DNA of 64,000 nt from CAYZHM01 sp964478225 (lineage in GTDB: Bacteria; Pseudomonadota; Alphaproteobacteria; Micavibrionales; Micavibrionaceae), in NCBI GenBank assembly GCA_964478225.1, contig CAYZHM010000003.1, positions 1 through 64,000 of the forward strand, given 5' to 3'. Positions 1-8,101 of this stretch are shown here, in pieces. Both the position numbers and the translations under genes were made by a program. The notes beneath the pieces were generated by a model, which did not search any database, had not been told where the DNA came from, and was given only the letters and a program-made list of their open reading frames with translations. Each line of letters begins with the position of its first letter. Positions within the stretch are counted from its first letter, which is position 1.

Positions 1-70
1 AAAGAAATATACAAACAAATAAGCCTCCCACCCCCCCCCCAAAATTTTGGAACAAACTAAGAGCCTCCTC

Positions 71-304
71 ATGAACAAACGAAAATGGACAGACAAACAG
101 CGTAAAATTCAGGCCTGCAATTTGCGCCGCCGCAAAATCTGGGAAGCTTCTACAGGGCCGCGGACGGTTGAGGGCAAAGCCGCCTCCGCGCGCAACGCCA
201 AAAAGCACGGATATTACAGCGCCGACATGTGCGAAATCCGCAGAATTCTGCGCCTGCAAAGGGAATACGTGAAAGCGCTGGAAAGGGGGTGCAAAACACC
301 TTAA
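71..304 (+). CDS. Small basic protein with a TGPRTxEGKxxSxxNAxKHG motif
   Basis: A 77-residue basic protein. The centre reads TGPRTVEGKAASARNAKKHG, a short motif found in many small uncharacterised bacterial proteins, followed by a helical arginine-rich tail. No enzyme motif, signal peptide or membrane segment is visible. The ATG at 71 was chosen. An in-frame TTG at 47 would add eight residues, and neither start has a clear Shine-Dalgarno. A run of ten C lies just upstream (31-40). The stop lies 10 bases before the HAD phosphatase gene, so the two may be co-transcribed. Function is unknown; a nucleic-acid-binding role would be a guess from charge alone. Confidence 0.55.
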   Translation: MNKRKWTDKQRKIQACNLRRRKIWEASTGPRTVEGKAASARNAKKHGYYSADMCEIRRILRLQREYVKALERGCKTP

Positions 305-314
305 ACTACGCCGA

Positions 315-1013
315 ATGTCTCTTCCCGCGCCTACGATCGTCATATTTGACATGGATGGAACGACAGTGCGTCACCTCAATCCGCTGGTGCTGGACGCGCT
401 GGAATTGTTCGACGATTTCGCCTTCTCCGTTTCCCGCATCTACAAATGGTTGTTCAAGCGCCGCGCGCAAGGCCCTCTCTTCGATCCGAAGGATGAAGAG
501 CAATACAAAAAATGGCGCAAACCGAAATTATACGGCCACCGCATCCTCCACAAAGTGCGCCGCAAAGGCGTCGAGGAAATTGTCGAGCCCTGCCCCGGCA
601 TTTATGAAGTCCTGAAACTTCTGCAAGACAAAAACATCCCGATAGCGCTGGCGAGCAACGGATTGGGCAAAGGCTACGGCCACGAAATTCTGGAGAAATT
701 CGATCTTGAAAAATATTTCCCCGTCACCGTCTTCCGCGAGGACATCCGCAAATCCAAACCCAACCCGGAAGGCCTGCTCAAAGCCATCAACGCGCTGAAG
801 ACCCCGGGTAAAGATGACGTGGTCTGGTTCATCGGCGACCGCCACAAAGACGTCACCGCCACCCAAAACGTAGGCTCACAACTCCCCTGCCCCGTCATCC
901 CCATCGCCTACGGCCTCAACGCCTCCATCGCAATTTTGGAAAAAGGCCTCCCCCCCGACCACATCATCATGAGCCATCCCGAAATCTTCAAAAAATTAAA
1001 AGAGCTTTTGTAG
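315..1013 (+). CDS. HAD-superfamily hydrolase, phosphoglycolate-phosphatase-like
   Basis: A 232-residue HAD-type phosphohydrolase with a C1 cap. Motif I is FDMDGTTV (residues 11-18, nucleophile Asp12 and general acid Asp14). Motif II is the serine in ALASNG near residue 114. Motif III is the lysine in KSKPNPEG, and motif IV is GDRHKDV. The residues between motifs I and II form the helical cap that sets substrate choice, so the substrate cannot be read. Phosphoglycolate, beta-phosphoglucomutase-like and general sugar-phosphate phosphatases all share this layout. It is probably cytoplasmic. Its stop directly abuts the stop of sppA on the other strand. Confidence 0.85.
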   Translation: MSLPAPTIVIFDMDGTTVRHLNPLVLDALELFDDFAFSVSRIYKWLFKRRAQGPLFDPKDEEQYKKWRKPKLYGHRILHKVRRKGVEEIVEPCPGIYEVLKLLQDKNIPIALASNGLGKGYGHEILEKFDLEKYFPVTVFREDIRKSKPNPEGLLKAINALKTPGKDDVVWFIGDRHKDVTATQNVGSQLPCPVIPIAYGLNASIAILEKGLPPDHIIMSHPEIFKKLKELL

Positions 1014-2891
1014 TTATTGGATTTTCAGAGGCTCATACGTCATCACAGGTTCGGCGCTCATCACGGAAATGTCCTGCAAATGTGGCGCGACCATCCCGGC
1101 GATGTTCCCCTGCATCTGCAATCCGGCATAAACAGTCCCGCTGCGGGATAGGAAGTCGATAATCTGCTCCTGGAATGTTTTCGGCTTGGGCATGATGACC
1201 ACATCGGCGCCACTCGCGTCAGCCGCCCCCGCTTGCACCGCCGCATAAGCCAGGGCCTCCCTTAGCCCCCCCATCTCATCCACCAACCCGCGCTCCAGCG
1301 CCTGCGCGCCTGTCCACACACGGCCATGCGCTAATTTTTCCGCCGCGTCATACTCCATCTTCCGGCCCTTCGCGACGCGCTTCACAAAATTCACGTAGAC
1401 ATTTTCCAACATGGCATCCATCTGCGCACGCTCAGTTTCACTAAAAGGCGTCGTAAACGACCACATCCCTGCATTTTGTCCCCATGATACCGAGCGGTCC
1501 CAATTCACCCCCAATTTATTCCACAACTCTTGCGTCGCGATCTTTCCACCAAGCACACCAATCGAACCCGTCAGTGTCGTAGGCAAGGCAAATATCCGGT
1601 CCGCATAAGCCGAAATCCAATAGCCTCCGGATGCCGCCATTGATCCCATAGACACAATGACAGGCTTCCCTTTTTGCTGAGCAATTTCTACAGCCCTTAA
1701 GATACTTTCCGAGGCTGACGGCGAACCGCCAGGACTATCAACACGCAACACAATGGCCTTAATTGCATCATCATCTGCAGCCGCCATAATCGCCGGCGCA
1801 ATCACTTCTGCAGCAGCCACGCCGTCCTTGGCATAGTCCTCCCCATTGGTGCTCATGATTGCTCCAGTCGCAAACACAAGCGCAACTTGTGGCCTGACTT
1901 CCTTCTTTGCCATAGGATGGCCCTCACGCTCCCGAGCCAAGCCATTCATATACTGCTGCACAGGAATAAATATGTCCTCTTCACTCTCGGGATCGCCCAA
2001 AAGGTCGCTTTTGATCTGCTTGCTCATAACATCGATATAATTGCTTGATGTGATAAGGCCGTTTGCCAAAGCTTGATCTGCGCTAAAGATGCCCTGATCA
2101 ACAAGCGCTTCAAATTGCTCCCGCGTCATACCAAGATCAGCAGGAATATCTCTCAATATGACATCTTTAATAGCGCCCACGATATCGATAAGCGTTTCTC
2201 TGTTTTCTTCCGATATCCGATTCTTGGTCACACTTTCATAAGCGTTTTTATATTCCTTTTTCTGAATAAATTGCGGCTCTATGCCAATCTTGTCGAGAAC
2301 ACCGCGCACAAACGGCACTTCAGCCTGCACGCCCGTAATTGAAACAATACCCATCGGCTGCATCCAGCGCTCACCAAAGATACTGGCAAGATAGAAACGC
2401 CCTATTCCACCGCCGCCTTCACCATAGGATGTTGAATAAATTTTTGTCCATTTCCCAGTCGACTTGAAACGCGCCAGCGCCGAACGAATTTCTTGTATAT
2501 GCGTCAAACCAAATTCACCATCATACATCCGCGCCGCAATCCCAACAACGCGGGGATCAACCGCCGCGGCATCAATAGCAGAAATATACTCACGAACCGT
2601 TGGTTGATTTTCGATGAAAGGTTCAGTAAAAGAGGCCTGACGTGGCGTCTCGCGTATCTCGTCCTTAAACTCAAGATAAAGAACTCCCGTCGAGGGAATC
2701 TTAGGCGCCTGCGGTGCTTCAATTTTTGAAAATGTATAGATGCTGATGACCGCGGAAATCAATACCATCAAGCCAATGGAAAAACATATGCCGCGAAACC
2801 CCTTCCACAGAAAAGGCAAAACAACCCATTTCTGCTTCGATTTTTTTTTGTATTTTTGCGGCTGGTTTTGATTGGAAAAAGGAGTGGTCAT
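1014..2891 (-). CDS. sppA: Signal peptide peptidase SppA, 67K type
   Basis: A 625-residue membrane-anchored serine protease with two tandem S49 domains, the long (E. coli-type) architecture. A basic N-terminus is followed by one transmembrane segment at about residues 28-50, and the rest should face the periplasm. The N-terminal S49 repeat supplies the catalytic lysine, probably in EYKNAYESVT. The C-terminal repeat supplies the serine in MAASGGYWIS. The family degrades cleaved signal peptides in the inner membrane. It is 12 bases downstream of aroC on the same strand, so a two-gene transcript is likely. Confidence 0.93.
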   Translation of the reverse strand: MTTPFSNQNQPQKYKKKSKQKWVVLPFLWKGFRGICFSIGLMVLISAVISIYTFSKIEAPQAPKIPSTGVLYLEFKDEIRETPRQASFTEPFIENQPTVREYISAIDAAAVDPRVVGIAARMYDGEFGLTHIQEIRSALARFKSTGKWTKIYSTSYGEGGGGIGRFYLASIFGERWMQPMGIVSITGVQAEVPFVRGVLDKIGIEPQFIQKKEYKNAYESVTKNRISEENRETLIDIVGAIKDVILRDIPADLGMTREQFEALVDQGIFSADQALANGLITSSNYIDVMSKQIKSDLLGDPESEEDIFIPVQQYMNGLAREREGHPMAKKEVRPQVALVFATGAIMSTNGEDYAKDGVAAAEVIAPAIMAAADDDAIKAIVLRVDSPGGSPSASESILRAVEIAQQKGKPVIVSMGSMAASGGYWISAYADRIFALPTTLTGSIGVLGGKIATQELWNKLGVNWDRSVSWGQNAGMWSFTTPFSETERAQMDAMLENVYVNFVKRVAKGRKMEYDAAEKLAHGRVWTGAQALERGLVDEMGGLREALAYAAVQAGAADASGADVVIMPKPKTFQEQIIDFLSRSGTVYAGLQMQGNIAGMVAPHLQDISVMSAEPVMTYEPLKIQ

Positions 2892-2903
2892 TAAAAAACC
2901 TTT

Positions 2904-3977
2904 CTATAAATTCTGCGCTTTATGCCGCAACCAATGATCCGCCAGCACACAAGCCATCATCGCCTCAACGACAGGCGCACCACGAATTCCCACGCATGGG
3001 TCATGGCGCCCCTTGGTAATAATCTCCGTCTCTTTGCCTTTAACATCAATCGTTTTCTTCGGAGTCAAAATAGAGCTCGTCGGCTTAAAGGCAACACGCG
3101 CAACAATATCTTGCCCAGTTGAAATTCCGCCAAGGATCCCTCCCGCATTATTGGATTCAAATTTCTTGCCCTTCCGAATGCTATCAGCATTCACTTCGCC
3201 GGCAAGTTCAACGGCCTCAAACCCCGCACCAATCTCCACAGCTTTCACTGCATTAATACTTATCATCGCCTTGGCGATATCAGCATCAAGCTTGTCATAC
3301 ACAGGCGCGCCAAGCCCGGATGGAATACCGCTCGCATGCACCTCTATAAGCGCTCCAGCGCTCGATCCCTTTTTGCGCACTCCATCGAGATATTTCTCCC
3401 ATGCCGCAACCGACTTCGCATCTGGTGAGAAAAACGGATTTTGATCAACTGTCTTCCAGTCCCAATTCTTTTTATTAATGACCTGCGTTCCAATCTGAAC
3501 GACCGCCGCCCGAATTTTGACTTTCTTGCCAATCTGATGTTCCAGAACCTTGCGCGCAATGGCTCCGGCAGCCACCCGCATCGCCGTCTCACGCGCACTC
3601 GAGCGCCCACCGCCGCGATAATCGCGAATACCGTATTTTTCTATATAAGTGAAATCAGCATGCCCGGGGCGGAATTTGTCCTTAATGTCGGAATAATCTT
3701 TCGATTTTGCATCTTCGTTGTGAATAATCAGACTGATCGGGGTTCCGGTCGTCAGGCCCTCGAACACCCCTGAAAGAATTTGCACAGAATCAGGCTCTTT
3801 GCGCTGCGTCGTATGGCGAGATTGCCCCGGTTTACGTCTATCGAGATATTTCTGAATATCTTTTTCATTCAATGGGATGCGCGGGGGAACCCCATCAACG
3901 ACACAGCCAATCGCCGGCCCGTGGCTCTCGCCCCAGGTCTGATATTGAAACAATGTGCCGAAACGGTTCCCAGACAT
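2904..3977 (-). CDS. aroC: Chorismate synthase
   Basis: Catalyses the last shikimate-pathway step, 5-enolpyruvylshikimate-3-phosphate to chorismate, with reduced FMN as cofactor. From the ATG at 3977 the protein is 357 residues, normal for the family. Signature 1 is WGESHGPAIGCVVDG near the N-terminus, and signature 2 lies in the stretch RDYRGGGRSSARETAMR. A start nine bases upstream (3986) would add three residues, but the family normally begins MSGN, as here. In many alphaproteobacteria aroC sits close to fabI and pdxH, and both are present within 7 kb. Confidence 0.96.
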   Translation of the reverse strand: MSGNRFGTLFQYQTWGESHGPAIGCVVDGVPPRIPLNEKDIQKYLDRRKPGQSRHTTQRKEPDSVQILSGVFEGLTTGTPISLIIHNEDAKSKDYSDIKDKFRPGHADFTYIEKYGIRDYRGGGRSSARETAMRVAAGAIARKVLEHQIGKKVKIRAAVVQIGTQVINKKNWDWKTVDQNPFFSPDAKSVAAWEKYLDGVRKKGSSAGALIEVHASGIPSGLGAPVYDKLDADIAKAMISINAVKAVEIGAGFEAVELAGEVNADSIRKGKKFESNNAGGILGGISTGQDIVARVAFKPTSSILTPKKTIDVKGKETEIITKGRHDPCVGIRGAPVVEAMMACVLADHWLRHKAQNL

Positions 3978-4110
3978 GAACCCCAATGTTAGCGAAGAAA
4001 GACACGATAATAAATTAAAATGTTCGGAAGTTTAGTAATTTTGCATTTTATGTTTTCATAACAATATTTTAACCGCCATATCGCATACTAAAGCTAAACG
4101 CGCGGTAGAT

Positions 4111-4599
4111 ATGGTCAAAATATTAAAGCCCAGAATTTGGAAAAAACTTTACAAAAAGCTGCAGGCTATCCCTGCATTTCTATTCATACTTCCTGCCTTC
4201 GCCTTTTTGCTCTTCCTTGAAAGCAACTCGTCATTTAACGCGCACGCCATTTCGGTGATAAATAACTCCTCTAATGAAAGTTCAATCCGTTGCCAAAACC
4301 CACAAATTACAGACGGTGATACATTTCGCTGTAATGGATATCGTATTCGCCTAGCAGGAATAGACACGCCAGAGATGCCGGGCCACTGTCGCACGGGAAG
4401 GAATTGTACCTCAGGAGACCCCTACGCGGCTCGGGATTTTCTGCATTCTATCTCACGGGGCCTTGTGACTTGCCAATCTGTTGATACCGACCACTATGGG
4501 CGAACAGTAGCAAGATGTCGTACAGATCACGAAGATTTGTCCTGTGCCATGCTTAAAGCCAACTACGCCGTACGCCGCTACGGACATATCTCGTGCTAG
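4111..4599 (+). CDS. Secreted or membrane-anchored staphylococcal-nuclease-fold protein
   Basis: 162 residues. A hydrophobic segment at about residues 20-38 can act as a signal anchor or signal peptide. The rest is a compact SNase/OB-fold domain with the family landmarks DGDTF (Ca-binding aspartates), YRIRLAGIDTPE (arginine and aspartate of the active centre) and DHYGRTVARC. Six or more cysteines in the mature part suggest disulfides and export. Proteins of this size in proteobacteria are usually annotated as thermonuclease-family proteins. Nuclease activity is plausible but unproven. The gene stands alone, divergent from aroC. Confidence 0.82.
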   Translation: MVKILKPRIWKKLYKKLQAIPAFLFILPAFAFLLFLESNSSFNAHAISVINNSSNESSIRCQNPQITDGDTFRCNGYRIRLAGIDTPEMPGHCRTGRNCTSGDPYAARDFLHSISRGLVTCQSVDTDHYGRTVARCRTDHEDLSCAMLKANYAVRRYGHISC

Positions 4600-4669
4600 C
4601 TCAATTTTTTCATAATTTTTCTTGAAAAGCCGATTTCCTGACGCTAAAGTCCAATAAAAGAAGATCAAT

Positions 4670-5017
4670 ATGGAAACGTTAAAGTTGCAATGGCAGAAAG
4701 TTGCCGAAGACAACCCTCATGCATGCTGGGACAAACCGATTATGGATTTTTTCCTGAATCAAGCGCGTCTGGCAGGACTGGAGTTCAATGAAGCCAGTGG
4801 ACTTTACATTCTACGCGGCGATATGAGTTCATCGAAAAAACACGATAAAACATTGCGCTTAAACAACTATTTGCTGAAAACTATATTACGCCTTCAACAA
4901 GGAAGCATAGACGGCGAAGAACAAAAAGAAATGATCTGGATAACAGATGGCGAAACGCTGGAGAAAGCGGGGGCAAAACAGGATGGGTTCACACTAGAAA
5001 TGGAAATGGAGATTTAA
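4670..5017 (+). CDS. Hypothetical protein, 115 aa
   Basis: A soluble, acidic 115-residue protein that I do not recognise. It has no signal peptide, membrane segment or conserved catalytic motif. The N-terminal part (METLKLQWQKVAEDNPHACW) and a conserved-looking GLYILRGDM segment suggest a small globular cytoplasmic fold. It is followed after three bases by a second ORF starting at 5021 that is interrupted by a stop codon, so the two look like a two-gene unit of which the second is damaged. Confidence 0.5.
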   Translation: METLKLQWQKVAEDNPHACWDKPIMDFFLNQARLAGLEFNEASGLYILRGDMSSSKKHDKTLRLNNYLLKTILRLQQGSIDGEEQKEMIWITDGETLEKAGAKQDGFTLEMEMEI

Positions 5018-5020
5018 ACA

Positions 5021-5290
5021 ATGATGCTATTTAAAGAACATGATGGACATTTTGCAGTTCTGCAACGTCGAGGCAAAGAATTGGTTTGGGTCAATTCCAA
5101 AGGCGGATAGCGCCCCTTTCAAGAAGACGATATTTTAAACTTCGATCTCCATAACGGGGATGACTTCAATTCTATCGACACGACATCCAGGATTGAAATC
5201 CGCGATATATCTCTGCTGAGTGGATATGACCTGGATTCAAGAGCACGTCACTTGGTACTATTGTCCACATCACATAGCCCGAGCCCTTAA
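5021..5290 (+). pseudogene. Small ORF interrupted by an in-frame amber codon
   Basis: An ORF starts at ATG 5021, three bases after the preceding gene. It reads 29 codons to a TAG at 5108-5110, and the same frame then stays open for another 59 codons to TAA at 5288-5290, just before the convergent thioesterase gene. Without the TAG the product would be 89 residues. The post-stop part (RPFQEDDILNFDLHNGDD...) has ordinary acidic protein composition. The simplest reading is a nonsense mutation, for example of TGG, CAG or AAG, or a sequencing error. Stop-codon recoding is unlikely because TAG ends normal genes elsewhere here. Confidence 0.5.
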
Positions 5291-5294
5291 AGCA

Positions 5295-5756
5295 TCAGGC
5301 CAGCCGTACGACTTCTTTCTGGGCGCTTAATGTCCCCTGATCAATAATCGCCACGGTCAGGCGTGAAATCGCCACGCGCTTGCCGGTCGACTCTTCCGTG
5401 ATGTCCGTCTGCCAGACCTGCGTGCGCTTGCCAACATGCATGGGCGTACAAGTACCGATCACACGCCCTTCAGTCACAGCGCGAATATGATTGCAATTGA
5501 TCTCAATTCCAACGGCTCTATAAACGTCCGGGTCAATCGTCATCCACGCCGCCACGCTCCCCAAGCTCTCAGACAAAACACAACTCGCCCCGCCATGCAA
5601 AATCCCGAACGGCTGCGTCGTGCGGCTATCCACCGGCATCGTCCCTTTAAGAAAATCCGGCCCAACCTCGGACAACTCCAGCCCGATATGTTCGCCCATA
5701 TTCCCGGTACGGTATTTTTTAAGATCTTCAAGCTGATACTGCTTAAACCAGATCAT
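5295..5756 (-). CDS. Hotdog-fold acyl-CoA thioesterase, MenI/YdiI type
   Basis: A 153-residue hotdog thioesterase. The diagnostic helix is in FGILHGGASCVLSESLGS, where the glycine-rich turn binds the CoA pantetheine and the Glu/Ser after it form the YdiI-type active site. The end of the domain reads ISRLTVAIID. The E. coli homologues hydrolyse 1,4-dihydroxy-2-naphthoyl-CoA or act on aromatic and medium-chain acyl-CoA. No menaquinone genes are nearby, so a general acyl-CoA or phenylacetyl-CoA type housekeeping role is equally possible. It is cytoplasmic, and the stop of the upstream membrane-protein gene is four bases away. Confidence 0.85.
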   Translation of the reverse strand: MIWFKQYQLEDLKKYRTGNMGEHIGLELSEVGPDFLKGTMPVDSRTTQPFGILHGGASCVLSESLGSVAAWMTIDPDVYRAVGIEINCNHIRAVTEGRVIGTCTPMHVGKRTQVWQTDITEESTGKRVAISRLTVAIIDQGTLSAQKEVVRLA

Positions 5757-5760
5757 GGCT

Positions 5761-6834
5761 CTATCTTGCCCTCTTCATCGTCTGCAATTTTTTTAAACTT
5801 TCAAGCATGGTTTGATTACTTGACAGATTTTGCCGCGCCATCATCTCAAAATCCCCCTGATACTGCGGAAGATAAAAATAATAACCAGCAGGTTTATTTG
5901 CTATCAAGGAAATAAATTTCTCTAAGCCCTCGACTTGCTTTTCCACCAGCCCCAATCGGTATTCTGGGTCTATATTCCCGGGATTGCCCATGGCGGCTGA
6001 TGGACGTTGTATATCCCAGTAGGCAAAAGGCAATTCAGGATCCATGTCTTTGGCCATCTGATACAAACGTTGGCTCTCTTCCTCATCCGCCGCATAACGC
6101 GCCGCCACAACAATCAATGTTGCATCATCTGAATTTCTGCCTTGTGCCACCATTTTGGCCAACAATTCATCGCGCCCGTAGCTTGGCCGCGCAGAGTTAT
6201 AATAAAGCTCCGCCGCATCCATTTTTTTCGGTGAAAATTTATCATACAGCGCTTCAAGGGATTCCAGAGCCTTTGCAGAATCACGATTCACATAGCTGTA
6301 AGACCAGGCATTTGCAAAAAATTCTTCCGCTGTTTTAGGATCCTTGATGATCTTTTGTGATTGGATAACGGAATGAATGTCGGCAACATTCTCGCCAACT
6401 GCTCCAACTTCTTCACGTATCGCGCTGACATCTTCCTGAACCTTTTGAACATCCGCATGAATAAGACCAAGTTTTTCTCCAATAGTCTCGGTGGCCGTTT
6501 GCCCTTGTCCAACCAGCAACAACAAGATGAAGGCTGCGAAAGAAAATAACGCAAAACGCATAGCATCACAAACACCGCAGCGAACAACATCATCAAGCGA
6601 TTCCGCTTTGGTTACCTCCGCTAAAGAGGCGCGCTGCAAACAAAGCATTGCCGTAAGCAAAGCCACCACACCAAACAAAGCCAAGAGGTAATAAGGAGAT
6701 AAAAATTCCGAGAAAAAACTTGTGATGTCGCCGGACAATCCAATCGCACCACCAACAATGGCAAACAAAGACCCGCGCTCAGGCCATAAAATCTTCATCA
6801 CAGTTGAGCGTGAAAGTCTCATAATATCCCCCAT
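5761..6834 (-). CDS. Membrane protein with coiled coil and helical-repeat C-terminus
   Basis: 357 residues, not recognised as a named family. Two hydrophobic segments lie at about residues 20-40 and 46-66 and a third near 92-110. After that comes a heptad-rich coiled coil with many V/I/E residues (about 115-160). The C-terminal 190 residues are alpha-helical and look TPR/Sel1-like, ending before a basic tail. The arrangement suggests an inner-membrane anchor presenting a coiled coil and helical scaffold. The start is uncertain: a GGGGGA stretch precedes the in-frame ATG at 6822. It is twelve bases downstream of the YciI-like gene, possibly in the same transcript. Confidence 0.6.
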   Translation of the reverse strand: MGDIMRLSRSTVMKILWPERGSLFAIVGGAIGLSGDITSFFSEFLSPYYLLALFGVVALLTAMLCLQRASLAEVTKAESLDDVVRCGVCDAMRFALFSFAAFILLLLVGQGQTATETIGEKLGLIHADVQKVQEDVSAIREEVGAVGENVADIHSVIQSQKIIKDPKTAEEFFANAWSYSYVNRDSAKALESLEALYDKFSPKKMDAAELYYNSARPSYGRDELLAKMVAQGRNSDDATLIVVAARYAADEEESQRLYQMAKDMDPELPFAYWDIQRPSAAMGNPGNIDPEYRLGLVEKQVEGLEKFISLIANKPAGYYFYLPQYQGDFEMMARQNLSSNQTMLESLKKLQTMKRAR

Positions 6835-6846
6835 TGCTAAAAAAGA

Positions 6847-7155
6847 TTACTTCGGTAAAAACTTCACAAAACTTGGCGCCACTTTTGCCGGAATAACTTC
6901 AACATCATTCCACACGCCACCCGTAACATAAGGCTCTGTCTTCAGCCATGCATCAAGTTCCGCACGAGATTCAAAGTCAACCAACATCATTGAACCAACC
7001 ATCTTCTCATGATCATCCAAAAGTGCGGCCCCCATCAAAAACCGGCCTTCTTCTACACCTTTACTAACCAAACCAAGATGGGCCTCACGCGCAGCCATCC
7101 GCCGCTCCAGCGCACCTTCATCTGTTGCATCTCGGCCAATAACCACAAACTGCAT
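6847..7155 (-). CDS. YciI-like family protein
   Basis: A 102-residue ferredoxin-like-fold protein of the YciI family. Features are MQFVVIGRD at the start, the RRMAAREAHL segment with the conserved arginine/histidine region, and the terminal DPYV-like segment EPYVTGGVWNDVEVIP. YciI proteins form dimers with a proposed Asp-His pair, but the reaction is not settled. Its ATG overlaps the TGA of fabI by one base, so the two are translationally coupled. This linkage to fabI supports a housekeeping role. Confidence 0.8.
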   Translation of the reverse strand: MQFVVIGRDATDEGALERRMAAREAHLGLVSKGVEEGRFLMGAALLDDHEKMVGSMMLVDFESRAELDAWLKTEPYVTGGVWNDVEVIPAKVAPSFVKFLPK

Positions 7156-8006
7156 CAGGCCGCCGCATCCTTCTTCGGGGCAATCCCCTGGAGAAGCTCA
7201 GCCGTTTCACCGGCACTGTCAATCGACACCATACCCACCGTATGATAACCGGCATCGACATGCATGACTTCGCCGGTCACGCCGCTACCCAAATCCGAGA
7301 GCAGAAACAGGCCGGAACGGCCAACATCCTCAATCGTCACATTGCGCTTGAGCGGCGCATTCAGCTCGTTCCACTTCAGGATATAACGGAAATCTCCGAT
7401 ACCGCTCGCCGCGAGCGTCTTGATCGGCCCCGCTGAAATCGCATTCACACGAATATTCTTCGGCCCCAGATCAGCCGCCAGATAACGCACGGAACATTCC
7501 AGCGCTGCCTTGGCCACACCCATCACGTTATAATGCGGCATCACACGCTCCGCCCCATAGTAAGTGAGCGTCAGCAATGATCCGCCCTCTTTCATAAGCG
7601 GGACAGCGCGCTGCGCCACCGCCGTGAAAGAATAAACCGAAATATCCATGGTGCGGACGAAATTCGCGCGGGTTGTATCGAGATAAAGTCCGTCTAGCTC
7701 GTTTTTGTCCGAAAACGCAATCGCATGAACCACGAAATCAAGTTGTCCCCATTCTTTCTCAACCGCCTTAAAGGCCGCATCAATGCTGGCTTCATCCGTC
7801 ACATCGCACGGAACAACAATCTTCGAGCCAATACTCTCGGCCAGCGGCTTCACGCGCTTCTCCAGCGCCTCGCCCTGATAGGTAAAAGCAAGCTCCGCCC
7901 CGCTCTGGTGCGCCATTTCGGCAATCCCCCAAGCAATCGAGCGATCATTGGCCACACCCATAATCAGGCCACGTTTTCCTTTGAGAAAATTATTTTGATG
8001 TTCCAT
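7155..8006 (-). CDS. fabI: Enoyl-[acyl-carrier-protein] reductase (NADH)
   Basis: A 283-residue short-chain dehydrogenase-fold enzyme that reduces trans-2-enoyl-ACP in the last step of type II fatty-acid elongation. The nucleotide-binding segment is GVANDRSIAWGIAE near the N-terminus. The catalytic pair is in YNVMGVAK (Tyr-x6-Lys), with a second conserved tyrosine at TYYGAERV ahead of it. Length and motifs fit FabI and not FabK, FabL or FabV. The C-terminus ends in a short lysine/alanine tail. It is the first gene of fabI-yciI and is divergent from the unknown gene at 8102. Confidence 0.96.
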   Translation of the reverse strand: MEHQNNFLKGKRGLIMGVANDRSIAWGIAEMAHQSGAELAFTYQGEALEKRVKPLAESIGSKIVVPCDVTDEASIDAAFKAVEKEWGQLDFVVHAIAFSDKNELDGLYLDTTRANFVRTMDISVYSFTAVAQRAVPLMKEGGSLLTLTYYGAERVMPHYNVMGVAKAALECSVRYLAADLGPKNIRVNAISAGPIKTLAASGIGDFRYILKWNELNAPLKRNVTIEDVGRSGLFLLSDLGSGVTGEVMHVDAGYHTVGMVSIDSAGETAELLQGIAPKKDAAA

Positions 8007-8101
8007 CGTTCCGTCAAACTCTTATAAATGTTATAAATAATAAGGAAACTCTATCCTACACATCTTTTCGTCCACGTCCAGAGTTTGGTTCAACGAAGCA
8101 A

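Noticed and set aside
3013..3444. Open frame opposite aroC
   Set aside because: Antisense to a well-supported gene; no motif.
5108..5110. TAG recoding (pyrrolysine or suppressor readthrough)
   Set aside because: TAG ends normal genes here (the HAD gene, the pterin dehydratase gene, the polyprenyl synthase gene), and no recoding element is visible. A mutation or sequencing error is simpler.
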